From the NCBI RefSeq assembly GCF_000331105.1, contig NC_020054.1:1105698-1169697 (forward strand): a stretch of DNA of 64,000 nucleotides, given 5' to 3'. Below the pieces are notes generated by a model. That model saw only the letters and a list, made by a program, of their open reading frames with translations, was not told where the DNA came from and made no database searches. This DNA comes from Fibrella aestuarina BUZ 2 (GTDB taxonomy: Bacteria; Bacteroidota; Bacteroidia; Cytophagales; Spirosomataceae). Shown here piece after piece: positions 1 to 12,723 of the stretch. Position numbers and translations under genes: made by a program. The first letter of the stretch is position 1, and the number at the start of each line of letters is the position of its first letter.

Positions 1-289
1 GGTGCCGACGAATCAGCACCTGCTCTTCCAGCGTTTGCTGCTCCGCTTCCGAAGGGCCATTAACCAGCAGCGACGGGTTTTCGCTCTGTAGCTTTTCAAT
101 GTAACGTTTGGTCATGTTCAGGGCTTCGGTGAGCTGATCGACCAATGACGCGTTGGTATCAACAGGCTGATCGGTAGCGACCTGCTGTTGCATCTGAAAA
201 CTGCGACAGCGACTGGTGAGGCGGCAACGCTCGCACCACGAGTCGCAGAAATTATAGATGCCTGGGATTAAATCGGAGTTGGAAAGCAT
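1..289 (-). CDS. Cys-rich conserved hypothetical protein, C-terminally truncated by the window
   Basis: The reading frame starts at an ATG at 287-289 and stays open for 96 codons to the left edge, so the 3' end lies outside the window. The N-terminus carries four close cysteines (C15, C19, C22, C28) in the pattern YNFCDSWCERC...RC, which looks like a small metal-binding or zinc-ribbon-like head. It is followed by a Gln/Glu-rich, probably helical stretch. An in-frame extension upstream of the ATG holds three more cysteines but has no good start. I do not recognise a named family and infer no function beyond possible metal binding. Confidence 0.6.
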   Translation of the reverse strand, partial: MLSNSDLIPGIYNFCDSWCERCRLTSRCRSFQMQQQVATDQPVDTNASLVDQLTEALNMTKRYIEKLQSENPSLLVNGPSEAEQQTLEEQVLIRRH

Positions 290-522
290 ATGACAGGTAC
301 GTTTACAGATACGGCAGTAAGAAGTCCAGCTTAAATATAGATTGCCTAACGGCCGGGCCGTTTAAACAATACCCGCTTTTTTTTGGCTTACTTTGGGCGG
401 TTGGCATACGGGCTATAGCTCATTAGACGCTACGGGCTGCCATCGGCTACAGCCTTGGCGTTCCTTTTTTTACGGCCTGTACGTAGCGACTGGTAATTGC
501 CTCATTCCGGTACATTCATAGC

Positions 523-1284
523 ATGACTTCGTTCACTAAACAGGTAGCTCTCGTAACGGGAGCCGGATCAGGAATCGGACGGGCCACGGCCCTCGCCTTT
601 GGCGCGCTGGGGGCCGCCGTTGTCGTATCAGACATAAATGATGCCAACGGGCAGGCAACCGTAGCGCTCATTGAAGAAGCCGGTGGTACAGCTAGTTACA
701 CGCGCTGTAACGTGGCCGATGCCGAAGCGCACAAGGCGGCGGTAGCCTACGCGGTGGCTACGTATGGCCGGCTGGATATCGCGGTCAATAATGCCGGTAT
801 CGGTGGGAATTTTGCCCGACTCATCGACCAGACCCCCGCCGATTGGGAGCAGATGATGGCCGTAAACCTGGGTGGCGTTTTCTACGGCCTGCAGGCCCAA
901 ATCCGGCAGATGCTGACTCAGCCCGAAGGTGGTAAAATCGTGAACGTGGCCAGCATTGCGGGGGTGAAAGGAATGCCGATGGGCGGCCCCTACAGCGCGG
1001 CTAAGCATGGCGTGATTGGCCTCACTAAAACAGCGGCGCTGGAATACGTGAAGAAGAAGATTCGGGTCAATGCGATCTGCCCGGTATATACCCATTCGGC
1101 GATGGTGCACGACCTGATGAGCCAGATGCCCGATATGGAGGAGCGCATGCGGCGGGTCATTCCGATGGGGCGTTTTGGGCAGCCCGAGGAAATCGCGCAG
1201 GCGATTGTGTGGCTTTGCGCCGACGAGAACGCATTCTGCACCGGTCAGGCCATTCAAATGGATGGCGGCATGACGGCGGGGTAA
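523..1284 (+). CDS. SDR-family NAD(P)-dependent oxidoreductase
   Basis: A classical short-chain dehydrogenase/reductase of 253 aa, the usual family length. The Rossmann glycine motif TGAGSGIG is at residues 12-19, the NNAG motif at 89-92, and the catalytic Ser-Tyr-Lys triad is S144, Y157 (YSAAK) and K161. An aspartate (D37) at the end of the second beta strand suggests NAD(H) rather than NADP(H). The C-terminal PEEIAQAIVWLCADENAFCTGQ region is typical of the glucose/3-oxoacyl dehydrogenase-like subgroup. The substrate cannot be told from sequence. The gene is transcribed alone and faces the DEAD-box gene across a very long hairpin. Confidence 0.93.
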   Translation: MTSFTKQVALVTGAGSGIGRATALAFGALGAAVVVSDINDANGQATVALIEEAGGTASYTRCNVADAEAHKAAVAYAVATYGRLDIAVNNAGIGGNFARLIDQTPADWEQMMAVNLGGVFYGLQAQIRQMLTQPEGGKIVNVASIAGVKGMPMGGPYSAAKHGVIGLTKTAALEYVKKKIRVNAICPVYTHSAMVHDLMSQMPDMEERMRRVIPMGRFGQPEEIAQAIVWLCADENAFCTGQAIQMDGGMTAG

Positions 1285-1301
1285 TAAGGCAGTCTGAAAA
1301 A

Positions 1302-1402
1302 TCAGTATAGTAAAAAAGTCCGAAGTCCGGACAGTCGCTCAGGTGTTGCTTACGCAGGCCTATAAACGACTGTCCAGACTTCGGACTTTTTTACTATACT
1401 GA
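1302..1402. terminator. Very long bidirectional hairpin terminator between convergent genes
   Basis: Arms 1302-1337 and 1367-1402 are 36 nt each and pair along their full length with a single G-U wobble, around a 29-nt loop. An A6 run in the left arm and T6 in the right arm would give a U-tract in either direction. It lies 18 bp after the SDR stop and 20 bp before the helicase stop, so it can end both transcripts. The stem is about twice the length of a usual intrinsic terminator and belongs with the other long palindromes of this window. Confidence 0.85.
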
Positions 1403-1421
1403 CTTCTTCTCCTTAAGAAGC

Positions 1422-2975
1422 CTATTTCTTCTTATCGAACCGATCGGGCGAGGTCGACAGGTAGGACGTCCAGGGGCGCCAACGATCGTCTTCACTAGCC
1501 GATGAACCCGAGTCACGCGGGGCAGGCTTCTGGCCACGGTTATTGTTCGACCGGTTCCGGTTGTCATTGCGGCCCGCAGGCTGTGCGTTGCCCTCGCCAC
1601 GGGGTTTTTGTCCGTTGGCCGAACGTACCTGATCGGGGCGGCGCGTCGACTGGGTGTCGTCGGTCCGCTGGGTACGTTGCTCCGAGGCGCGAACCAGTTC
1701 GGGGCGGTTCTGCTGCTGTGGGCCTTTTTCGGCACGGCGCGGCTGGTTAGCCCGGCCGTTGCGTGCCTCGCGGGGTTCGCGCGGCTCACGTTGGTTTGGC
1801 TTGGGCGGCTTGGCCACCTCGATCGGGTCGCGGTTGTCAGACGGGAACGGGTTGTTCGCCACCTCAACCGGCACCTTACGGCCAATCAGCTTCTGAATAT
1901 CTTTCAGGTACGCCCGCTCATCGGTTTCGCAAAACGAAATGGCGATGCCACTGGCGCCCGCGCGGCCCGTCCGGCCAATGCGGTGTACATAGCTTTCGGG
2001 AATGTTGGGCAACTCGAAGTTGATCACGTGCGAGAGGTTATCGACGTCGATACCCCGCGCAGCAATGTCGGTAGCCACCAACACCCGCGTGGTGCGCTCC
2101 TTGAAGTTGCTCAGGGCGCGTTGCCGGGCGTTCTGGGCTTTGTTGCCGTGAATCGCTTCGGTTTTGATGCCCTGCTTATTCAGGAATTCGGCCACCTTGT
2201 CGGCGCCGTGCTTGGTCCGGGTAAAGACCAGCGCCGATTCGATGGCTTTGTCTTCAAGGATATGGCGCAGCAGATTGCGTTTGTTGTCGCGCTCAACCAG
2301 ATACACCGATTGGCGAACCGTATCGGCCGTCGATGAAACAGGCGTTACTTCCACCTTCACCGGGTCGGTCAGGATGGTATCGGCGAGCTTGACAATTTCG
2401 GGCGGCATGGTTGCCGAGAAAAACAGCGACTGCCGTTTGTTGGGCAATACGGCCAGGACCTTACGCACGTCGTGGATAAAACCCATGTCGAGCATCCGGT
2501 CGGCTTCGTCGAGCACAAAAAACTCGATGCCTTTCAGGTTTACGAAGCCCTGGTTCATCAGGTCGAGCAACCGGCCGGGCGTTGCCGTCAGGATGTCGAC
2601 GCCCCGTGCCAGCGCATCGGTTTGTGGTTTCTGACCAACGCCGCCAAAAATAACGGTGTGGCGAAGGCCTACGTGCCGGCCATACGCCGCCAGACTTTCG
2701 TCGATCTGGATGGCGAGCTCGCGCGTCGGTGTCAGAATCAGCGCCTTGATCTTGTTTGACCAGTCGCCGGATTGCTTTTTCGTGTATAAGCGCTGAAGCG
2801 TAGGAATCGAAAAGGCGGCTGTTTTGCCAGTGCCAGTCTGGGCGCACCCCAACAGATCGCGACCGGCATTTACGTGTGGAATAGCTTGTTCCTGAATTGG
2901 AGTTGGGGTAGTGTATCCTTCTTCGGCCAGCGCCTTCAGGATTGGAGCGATAATCGCTAAGTCGTTAAAATTCAT
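1422..2975 (-). CDS. DEAD-box ATP-dependent RNA helicase, RhlE-like
   Basis: A 517-aa cytoplasmic RNA helicase that unwinds short RNA duplexes, likely in ribosome assembly or RNA decay. All motifs are visible in order: Q motif (F3 to Q28), motif I AQTGTGKT (45-52), [23 protein letters not shown], then ARGID and [10 protein letters not shown] in the second RecA domain. From about residue 385 the protein becomes a basic, Arg/Asn/Gln/Pro-rich low-complexity tail of some 130 aa, the type that binds RNA without sequence preference. The overall plan matches RhlE/CsdA-like helicases of Bacteroidota. It is a single-gene transcription unit, divergent from the glycosidase gene. Confidence 0.95.
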   Translation of the reverse strand: MNFNDLAIIAPILKALAEEGYTTPTPIQEQAIPHVNAGRDLLGCAQTGTGKTAAFSIPTLQRLYTKKQSGDWSNKIKALILTPTRELAIQIDESLAAYGRHVGLRHTVIFGGVGQKPQTDALARGVDILTATPGRLLDLMNQGFVNLKGIEFFVLDEADRMLDMGFIHDVRKVLAVLPNKRQSLFFSATMPPEIVKLADTILTDPVKVEVTPVSSTADTVRQSVYLVERDNKRNLLRHILEDKAIESALVFTRTKHGADKVAEFLNKQGIKTEAIHGNKAQNARQRALSNFKERTTRVLVATDIAARGIDVDNLSHVINFELPNIPESYVHRIGRTGRAGASGIAISFCETDERAYLKDIQKLIGRKVPVEVANNPFPSDNRDPIEVAKPPKPNQREPREPREARNGRANQPRRAEKGPQQQNRPELVRASEQRTQRTDDTQSTRRPDQVRSANGQKPRGEGNAQPAGRNDNRNRSNNNRGQKPAPRDSGSSASEDDRWRPWTSYLSTSPDRFDKKK

Positions 2976-3246
2976 TCATGATGGGTGATGTTGAAGAGGC
3001 GCCTGCAAAGGCTATGCCTAACCCGCATCACGAGCAGTAATTACTTCCATTACGAAGAAAGTCAGTCATTTAGTTCCGGACCTACCTTGCCGCCCTTGCC
3101 GCCCCCACTCATAGGCCTTTCCCGAACCGCATACACATTCCGAGGCCGACGGCTGCCCATAGGACAAAAACTGTTAGGTATTTTTGTCTGTCAGGTCAAT
3201 TCAGGTTGATCTGATACGGAGACGAATAGCCTACTAGTCACCATTC

Positions 3247-5475
3247 ATGAAATACAGCCTCACTCTACTCGGGATTCTTTTCGCGTCTGTGGGCGCATTG
3301 GCCCAGCCATCAGCGCAACAACGCATCCACTACGATGAAACCAAGCGCCAGTTTAGTCTCGAAAACTCGCTGGTGAAACGGGTGCTTCAACTGACGCCGT
3401 CGGGGCTGCAAACGGTAGCCTACACCGATCTGCGCACAAAGACCAATGTGATCCGCGACCCAAATCGAGTGAGGGAGATAGCTTTTCAGGTCAACGGTAT
3501 ACCCTTCACGGGGCGCGGGGCGGCGGGCTTTGCCGTGACGTATAAAACCCACACAATCAGCGAGAAAGTCGGGCAGGGGAGTGTGTTGCGCGTTGATTTA
3601 CAGGTGCAGCATCCCAACCGGTTTATCGTGTTCGACCTAAGCCTGTACTACCAGATTTACGCCGATCTGCCCCTGACGCGCAAATGGCTGACGATCAGAA
3701 ATACGGGCGGCGATCCATTGCGTATCAGTGAGCTGGACTGGGAAAACCTGAACCTCGACCTAACGGCGGGTGGAGTGGGTCTCACCACGGCGGTTGATGT
3801 GTACGCAGCCTACGGGCGGCTACCGACCCGGCCCCCTTACATTGGGCGTACCGACGATGCTGCGTTGCTGATTCATAACCCCGAACAAAACACAGGTATA
3901 CTGTTGGGCAATGAAGCCCCGGCGGTGATGAAGCGGACTCATGTATACCGGGATTCTACCGAAGTAGGGATTGGCATGGGGTTCGAAGCCGACGATTTTC
4001 CGTTTCAGAAGACCCTACTAACCGACGAAACCTTTACCTCGCCCAAAGCCTTCGTTAGCTTGTTCAAAGGGGCTGTCTGGCAGGATGCCTTTGCGCAGGA
4101 TCTGGCCACCTACGTGCGTACGCAGCTGGGCACACGGTTGTTTGCGCACAAGAAAACGCCAACGGCTTTCTACAACACCCGGCTTCCGTTTGGGCGTAAC
4201 CTTAATGGCCCACAACTCAAAAAGCTCGTCGATGAGCTGGCCCCCACGGGCATTGATTACCTGATTCTGGACGACGGCTGGCAGGATAACTACGGCGACT
4301 GGAACGTGGATACCCGCAAGTTTCCGAACGGCCTGCGCCCCCTGACTGACTACATCCGCGCCAAAGGGATGACGCCCGGTTTATGGCTGGCACTGGCCAC
4401 CGCCGCCGATACCTCGGCGGTAGGGCAGGAACACGCCGACTGGTTCATGAACAACCGCGACGGGCAACGCCATTCTTTACAGGGTAGCGGTGCTAAAAAC
4501 CTGTACACGATGAGCCTCGATACCCCCTGGTTCGATTATATACTTCAGAAAATCAGAACGTTGGTTGATGAGCATGGACTTGGGTACATCAAGCTCGACC
4601 TGGCGGCAGCCTGTTCGGCTTATCGGCTCAACAGCAGCGATGCGGGCGACTGGGCCACGGGTGCTGGACGTACCTACGCCAATCAGCGGGAATCGTTGTG
4701 GCGGCTTTATGAACGCACGGGTCAGCTTATGGATTCGCTCAAAGCCAGCCACCCTAACCTGCTGATCGACTGCACCCATGAACTGTACGGAAAGGCCAAC
4801 GGCGTCGATCTGTGGCTGCTACAACACGCCGATTACGCCGGGCTCGCGTCGAACCGGATAGGGGCATCGGCGGGAAGTCGTGCCCTTCGGCAGTTGACCT
4901 ACGATCGGGGGCAGGTGGTGCCGTCAGGTACGTTGCTGACGGGTAACCTGCGCCTCGATGAGCCACTGGCCAAACAGCAGTACCTGTCGATGGCTTCTTC
5001 GACCATTGTCTTCACCGGCGACGTTGCCAAACTGCTTCCTACTGATAAAGCGTGGCTCAAAGCCTGGAACGGCTGGCTGGCGGCGCTCAACGAACGTACC
5101 CAGTATACGCGATTCTACCAGACGGGCGATGTCCTGCCCCGACCCGATACGCACAACTGGGACGGTGCCATCCGGTTCAACCCCGAGCGTAACGGGGGGC
5201 TGCTGTGTTTTTACCGCAACGATTCCCCTGAAGCAACCCGCATCTTCCCGATCCGAGGCGTGAAACCGGCCGGTACGTACCTGATTCGGCAGGGTGGGAC
5301 CAACGCCGTCGTGGGTACGTTCACGGGGCAGCAACTGCTCACTACAGGCCTGCCAGTCACGATTCCGAACCGCAACGAAGCCTCCCTGCTCTCCATCGAA
5401 CCGTTCGTAAAACCCGAAGCCGCCAAAGTTGAGCCCATCGCTGCCAAAGAACCCGCCAAGATGCCGGTGAAGTAG
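3247..5475 (+). CDS. Secreted GH36-like alpha-galactosidase
   Basis: A 742-aa protein with a signal peptide (first ~20 residues, ending ALAQ), hence periplasmic or outer-surface. An N-terminal beta-sandwich (about 25-290) precedes a TIM barrel. LILDDGWQDNYGDWN around residues 339-352 and YIKLDLA with D451 as the likely nucleophile match clan GH-D (families 27/36); D521/D529 in the VDLWLLQHAD stretch are acid/base candidates. Family knowledge predicts release of terminal alpha-galactosides; exact specificity is inference. The last ~20 residues are a Lys/Glu/Pro/Ala-rich tail with no sorting domain. There is no SusCD pair next to it, so it is not in a classical PUL. TATTTTTG at about 3179 could be its -7 box. 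Confidence 0.85.
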   Translation: MKYSLTLLGILFASVGALAQPSAQQRIHYDETKRQFSLENSLVKRVLQLTPSGLQTVAYTDLRTKTNVIRDPNRVREIAFQVNGIPFTGRGAAGFAVTYKTHTISEKVGQGSVLRVDLQVQHPNRFIVFDLSLYYQIYADLPLTRKWLTIRNTGGDPLRISELDWENLNLDLTAGGVGLTTAVDVYAAYGRLPTRPPYIGRTDDAALLIHNPEQNTGILLGNEAPAVMKRTHVYRDSTEVGIGMGFEADDFPFQKTLLTDETFTSPKAFVSLFKGAVWQDAFAQDLATYVRTQLGTRLFAHKKTPTAFYNTRLPFGRNLNGPQLKKLVDELAPTGIDYLILDDGWQDNYGDWNVDTRKFPNGLRPLTDYIRAKGMTPGLWLALATAADTSAVGQEHADWFMNNRDGQRHSLQGSGAKNLYTMSLDTPWFDYILQKIRTLVDEHGLGYIKLDLAAACSAYRLNSSDAGDWATGAGRTYANQRESLWRLYERTGQLMDSLKASHPNLLIDCTHELYGKANGVDLWLLQHADYAGLASNRIGASAGSRALRQLTYDRGQVVPSGTLLTGNLRLDEPLAKQQYLSMASSTIVFTGDVAKLLPTDKAWLKAWNGWLAALNERTQYTRFYQTGDVLPRPDTHNWDGAIRFNPERNGGLLCFYRNDSPEATRIFPIRGVKPAGTYLIRQGGTNAVVGTFTGQQLLTTGLPVTIPNRNEASLLSIEPFVKPEAAKVEPIAAKEPAKMPVK

Positions 5476-5500
5476 GCGGGGGTAGCCAGAACACTGGTGA

Positions 5501-9037
<3,537 letters not shown>

Positions 9038-9066
9038 GCTTTTCCTCGATTGGTATTTCGCGGGCG

Positions 9067-9074
9067 CAAAGGTA
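9067..9074 (-). promoter_or_regulatory. Probable -7 box (TACCTTTG) for the SNF2 gene
   Basis: On the minus strand the sequence reads TACCTTTG, an exact match to the Bacteroidota -7 consensus TAnnTTTG, 29 bp upstream of the ATG at 9037. It overlaps a small dyad (AAGGT-GTT-ACCTT within flanking TTCGCG/CGCGAA), which could be an operator. No clear -33 TTTG is visible. Confidence 0.5.
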
Positions 9075-9106
9075 ACACCTTCGCGAATGGCTACTGTATT
9101 ACCCCA

Positions 9107-11581
9107 TCAGAAGCCCCACTTCACTCGGAGGGCGATATTGCGGCCAATATCGTTGGCGTAATACCGGAACCGGTTGAGGTAGTCGCGGTACTGCACGTCG
9201 AACAGGTTCGTCGCCGTCAGGCTAACGTCGATATGTTGCTTGTCGGAAAACGCCCAGGTACCACCGACCGACGCGGTCCAAAGGCTGTAGGCGGGTGGAG
9301 GCGGGGCAAAATCACTGTTGGCTGGTACGCGGTTTTGCCGGGCTACCAGCAGATTGCCAACGCTCAGGTACGTATCCCGCCAACGGCCCGACCGGAACGT
9401 ACCCGGCTGGGCCACACTTGGCTGGGCCACTCCTGGCTGGGTACGTCCTAACGCAAACCGGAGGGTGTTTTCCCAACGGTTGGGCGGAATCATCACGATA
9501 GCCTGATCGGTGCGCACATCCTGCACGTATAAGTACGAGGGCTTGGTAGTCCAGTTCCAGCGGGTACCGAGCAACACATCCACCGTCGCGTCCAAACCCG
9601 TGTAAATAGCGTCAGTCTGGGTGTATTTGAAGAACGGAAAAGCGCCGCGCACCGTCAGAATGGGCTCGGGCTGCGGTTTCAGGTAGATGTAGTTACGGAT
9701 GTAATTGTAAAACACGCCAACCTCGGCCTGCACGCGCGCCGTGTGCCATTCGGTGGTCAGGTTGAGGCTGTAGTTGGTTTCGGGCCGCAACTGATCGTCG
9801 CCCTGCTCGTAGGCCGCCGCTCCGTGGTGAACACCATCGCTGAACAACTCGCTGATATTGGGCGCGCGCCAGGCCGTCCCGATGTTAAACCGGGTGGTCC
9901 AATGGTCGTTGTGGTAGTGCGTTGCGCCGATAGTCCCCGACGGGCTGGCAAACAGAAAAACGGGTTCTTCCAACACGCGGCGGCTGCCAGACCCAACGTA
10001 CCTGAAAATCTGCATCCGCCGCCAATCGATCCGCAGGCCAGCCTCATACTCCCAGCTGCCCACGCGCAGTTTTTCGATCCAGAACGTACCCAGCGTGTAG
10101 TTCTGGAAGTTCGGAATCAGCGGACGGCCACTCATGATATTGTACTGGAACAGCCCGCTCACGCCTACTGAACCGCTCCGGTTGCCGCCACCGCGGTGCG
10201 ACCTGACCAGATCGGCTGTGTAGGTTGTCAGTTGAAAACGAAGTTCGGGGCGGTTCAGGGCGGCGAGGCTGTCGTTTCGGGGAACGTGCAGGTCATATTC
10301 CATCCGATCGTCTGACTGCCGGGCCAGCGTCAGGTTCCAGTCGACGCCGGGGTGGGGTTTGTAGCTGGTCTGCCACTTCAACAGATCGTGCGTGATTTGC
10401 TGGTTGGGTCGCCCGATAGCGTAGCTAAACCCTGATTTGATCAGCGGCTCGCCGGAAGTAAGTACCTGTTGCAGGTCGGTCAGGCTACCGATGTGCGAAC
10501 CCGAAAAAATGCCGATCGTTGAGGAAAAACGGCTGTAAAAGACGTCTGATTGCCAATTGGTTGTTCGATACGTTAAGGCCGCAGAGCCATTCAATTCGCT
10601 CACGCCCGTATTGTCCAGGTAATAGGTGGGCGTTCGCAGATTCCCGGCTCGTTTGGCGGTCCCCTGCACGCGCCAGCCAAAGCGCGCAGTGGGTGTGGGG
10701 AGACTGTCGACCACGACCGCACCGCCAAATGTCCCTTCTACCTGCACCGAGGCCACGCCCTGTTGCCCATTGCTGAACCCCGCCAGATTGACCTGTCCGT
10801 GGATGCCGCCCGCCGTGGGCAACACCGCCGGCTCGACCAGGATCACGCCGCCGATGGCATCGGAGCCGTAACGTACCCCGGCCGCTCCCTTAATCAGCAA
10901 CACCCGGCTGGCCACAAACGGATCAATCTCGGGCCCGTGTTCCGAACCCCATTGCTGCCCTTCCTGCCGAATTCCGTTGTTCAGGATAAGCACCCGGTTA
11001 CTGTGCATGCCGTGGATCACGGGTTTCACTACCGACGCCCCCGTTTGCAGCGTGGTTACACCCGTCAGGTTACGCAGCGCATCGCCCAAGGTGAGCCCGC
11101 GCGTCTGATCGAGGGCACGGCCCTCCAGCGCCACCACCGCCTGACTACTCATGGCGTCGGTTTTCTGGGCCGTTACGTTCACATTCTGAAGGTGTTGTAC
11201 TTCTTCCGAAAGTAGCATCTCGGCCTGCGCTTCGTCGGCATGGTGTTCCAGCACCACGCGTTGCTCAATTTCTTTGTAGCCGATGATCCGGGCCACGAGC
11301 GTGTAGGTGCCTTCACACAGGTTGTCAATGCGGTATTTGCCATCCGGGCCAGCGGTGGTGCCGCGTCCGGTTTCTTTAATCAATAACGTAGCGCCGGGAA
11401 TAGGCTGGCGGGTTTCCCGGTCCAGCACGTCACCCTTCACGAAGCATTGACAAGGCGTTTGTCCCAAACTGGGGAATGCGTTACCCAGCCCCCACAGAAT
11501 AAGTGTACCAATCGAAAGAAAGCGGATAGAGCGCAAGGGAAGAAGAGGGCGAATACCTGATAAATTGTTTATACGCAACAA
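9107..11581 (-). CDS. TonB-dependent outer-membrane receptor
   Basis: An 824-aa outer-membrane importer energised by TonB. A signal peptide is followed by a CarboxypepD_reg-like domain (about 45-125, GTTAGPDGKYRI), a plug domain (TAQKTDAM... NRVLILNNGIRQEGQQWGSEHGPEIDPF) and a 22-strand barrel ending in an aromatic residue (KWGF). The ligand is not evident; the plug resembles metal or siderophore receptors more than SusC. No SusD partner is present. The frame has no ATG: it must start at TTG 11581 or, giving a neater signal peptide, TTG 11536. A 15-nt unit is repeated three times at 9405-9449, encoding tandem Q-P-x-x-x in an exposed loop. Confidence 0.9.
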   Translation of the reverse strand: MLRINNLSGIRPLLPLRSIRFLSIGTLILWGLGNAFPSLGQTPCQCFVKGDVLDRETRQPIPGATLLIKETGRGTTAGPDGKYRIDNLCEGTYTLVARIIGYKEIEQRVVLEHHADEAQAEMLLSEEVQHLQNVNVTAQKTDAMSSQAVVALEGRALDQTRGLTLGDALRNLTGVTTLQTGASVVKPVIHGMHSNRVLILNNGIRQEGQQWGSEHGPEIDPFVASRVLLIKGAAGVRYGSDAIGGVILVEPAVLPTAGGIHGQVNLAGFSNGQQGVASVQVEGTFGGAVVVDSLPTPTARFGWRVQGTAKRAGNLRTPTYYLDNTGVSELNGSAALTYRTTNWQSDVFYSRFSSTIGIFSGSHIGSLTDLQQVLTSGEPLIKSGFSYAIGRPNQQITHDLLKWQTSYKPHPGVDWNLTLARQSDDRMEYDLHVPRNDSLAALNRPELRFQLTTYTADLVRSHRGGGNRSGSVGVSGLFQYNIMSGRPLIPNFQNYTLGTFWIEKLRVGSWEYEAGLRIDWRRMQIFRYVGSGSRRVLEEPVFLFASPSGTIGATHYHNDHWTTRFNIGTAWRAPNISELFSDGVHHGAAAYEQGDDQLRPETNYSLNLTTEWHTARVQAEVGVFYNYIRNYIYLKPQPEPILTVRGAFPFFKYTQTDAIYTGLDATVDVLLGTRWNWTTKPSYLYVQDVRTDQAIVMIPPNRWENTLRFALGRTQPGVAQPSVAQPGTFRSGRWRDTYLSVGNLLVARQNRVPANSDFAPPPPAYSLWTASVGGTWAFSDKQHIDVSLTATNLFDVQYRDYLNRFRYYANDIGRNIALRVKWGF
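9405..9449 (-). repeat. In-frame 15-nt tandem repeat inside the TonB receptor
   Basis: Three adjacent 15-bp copies start at 9405, 9420 and 9435, each beginning GGCTGGG. The first two differ at two positions, the third is more diverged. They encode successive QPGVA, QPSVA and QPGTF units, so copy-number change keeps the frame. The position in the C-terminal half of the barrel suggests an extracellular loop. Confidence 0.8.
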
Positions 11582-11911
11582 AGTTGCAACAACTTGTCAA
11601 CTATATTTTGATCAAACAGGCTTGTGTTTAGCGGATTTTTTTGTAGAAAATTTTTTTTGTTGAACTTATACAGTAAGATTGTTCAACAAAATACACAGGG
11701 CCTGTTCCACAAAGTGGGGAATTTTCTACCCAGCACCCCGTAAAAGGTGAGTGATCGATCGGAGTGGCACGGGTTTAAATGGATTTTTAAATGCCTGTTT
11801 ATCAGTGGTTTGTTTTGAAAAAGGGATGAGTGGTTTAAATCCTTGAAAAACTGGTCGGGATTTTGTCTAAGTGGAAGCAAGATCGGTTCAACAAGAAAAC
11901 TTTTCGTAATC
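11582..11911. other. AT-rich divergent intergenic region
   Basis: About 330 bp between the divergent TonB receptor and sigma factor genes. It is clearly AT-richer than its flanks. It contains a perfect 11-bp inverted repeat (TTTTGTTGAAC at 11655-11665 with its complement at 11681-11691, 15-nt loop), which could be an operator or a weak terminator. The minus-strand sequence CAACTTTG near 11580-11587 is one mismatch from a -7 box for the receptor. No credible small gene or RNA was seen. Confidence 0.5.
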
Positions 11912-12427
11912 ATGACAGCGCTTGAATTTACATACCACATTGGTAAGGTTTCTAAATCCCTTCGTCCGTTCGCGCTCCGCCTGACGAAAGACGCAGAAGA
12001 CGCCAACGACTTATTGCAAGACACGCTGTTAAAGGCGTTTACGAATCGTGACAAGTACACGGACGGTACCAACCTGAAAGCATGGTTGTACACGATCATG
12101 AAAAACACGTTCATCACAAATTACCAGCGGATGATCCGGAAGAATACGTTTATCGATACGACGGATAACCTGCATTATATCAACTCAACCGAGAGCAGCA
12201 CCGATAACCTCGCGTACTCGTCGTTTGCTCAGGAAGACATTGCTCGGGCAGTAAACAACCTCGATGATACTTACCGGACGCCGTTTATGATGCATTTCCG
12301 GGGTTTCAAGTACCACGAGATCGCCGCTAAACTGGATATACCCATCGGGACGGTTAAAAACCGCATTCACATTGCCCGTAAAGAGCTTAAAAGTAAACTG
12401 CACGTTTACGCCCACTTCAATTCATAA
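11912..12427 (+). CDS. ECF-type RNA polymerase sigma factor
   Basis: A 171-aa alternative sigma factor. Region 2 (SLRPFALRLTKDAEDANDLLQDTLLKAF, then TNLKAWLYTIMKNTF) and region 4 (LDDTYRTPFMMHFRGFKYHEIAAKLDIPIGTVKNRIHIARKEL, with its helix-turn-helix) are both complete. I place the start at ATG 11912 because the family begins with MTALEF-like residues; a longer frame opening at 11843 adds 23 unlike residues. No anti-sigma gene lies next to it. crtI and crtB follow on the same strand, so it may control carotenoid genes (inference). A terminator at 12541 separates it from crtI, implying separate transcripts. Confidence 0.9.
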   Translation: MTALEFTYHIGKVSKSLRPFALRLTKDAEDANDLLQDTLLKAFTNRDKYTDGTNLKAWLYTIMKNTFITNYQRMIRKNTFIDTTDNLHYINSTESSTDNLAYSSFAQEDIARAVNNLDDTYRTPFMMHFRGFKYHEIAAKLDIPIGTVKNRIHIARKELKSKLHVYAHFNS

Positions 12428-12459
12428 GGTGTCGTAATGGTTGCATTTCATCAATAGAG

Positions 12460-12481
12460 AGCACAGTTGAGAGACTGTGCT
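12460..12481 (+). other. Small perfect hairpin after the sigma factor gene
   Basis: AGCACAGT and ACTGTGCT form a perfect 8-bp stem with a 6-nt loop, 33 bp past the sigma factor stop. No U-tract follows, so it is more likely an RNA stabiliser or processing site than a terminator. Confidence 0.4.
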
Positions 12482-12540
12482 TCTCCAGACTAATATATTG
12501 ATTGAGTAGTTTTTGGTTAAAAAAGAGGAAGGTTCCGAAA

Positions 12541-12570
12541 AGTTAGATGCGCTGCGTCTAACTTTTTTTG
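12541..12570 (+). terminator. Intrinsic terminator downstream of the sigma factor
   Basis: AGTTAGATGC and GCGTCTAACT pair (one G-U), with a short 3-nt turn, and are followed by a run of seven T. It is a classical Rho-independent terminator and sits 114 bp after the sigma factor stop. Confidence 0.85.
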
Positions 12571-12582
12571 TGCTTATAATCA

Positions 12583-12716
12583 GTTTGATGTTTGTTGCGG
12601 TCCGCCGCCGCGGTTTACTGTCTGACGTTTGTGGAAACTTGACACTGACCCATTAGCGGATACACGGCAACGTCAGACAGTAAACCGCGGTGTCGAACCG
12701 CGATAAAAATCAAAAC
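12583..12716. repeat. Long imperfect palindrome upstream of crtI
   Basis: A perfect 22-bp core (12608-12629 against 12669-12690) is extended outward to arms of about 47 nt with scattered mismatches, around a 39-nt loop. It ends 8 bp before the crtI ATG, so it would fold in the crtI leader if transcription starts upstream. The core word GTTTACTGTCT recurs in the nuoK/nuoL spacer palindrome. Confidence 0.75.
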
Positions 12717-12723
12717 CGACTGA

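Noticed and set aside
1608..2336. 242-codon open frame opposite the DEAD-box helicase
   Set aside because: Antisense shadow of a strongly conserved helicase core with no start signal of its own.
2985..3209. Possible 74-aa gene in the helicase-glycosidase gap
   Set aside because: Composition is random-like, no promoter or ribosome site favours it, and it spans the likely promoter region of the glycosidase gene.
11683..12117. 144-codon minus-strand frame overlapping the sigma factor start
   Set aside because: It covers the AT-rich control region and the sigma gene, with no protein-like features.
12583..12716. Insertion sequence ends flanking crtI control region
   Set aside because: The inverted arms enclose only 39 bp, with no transposase and no target-site duplication that I could see.
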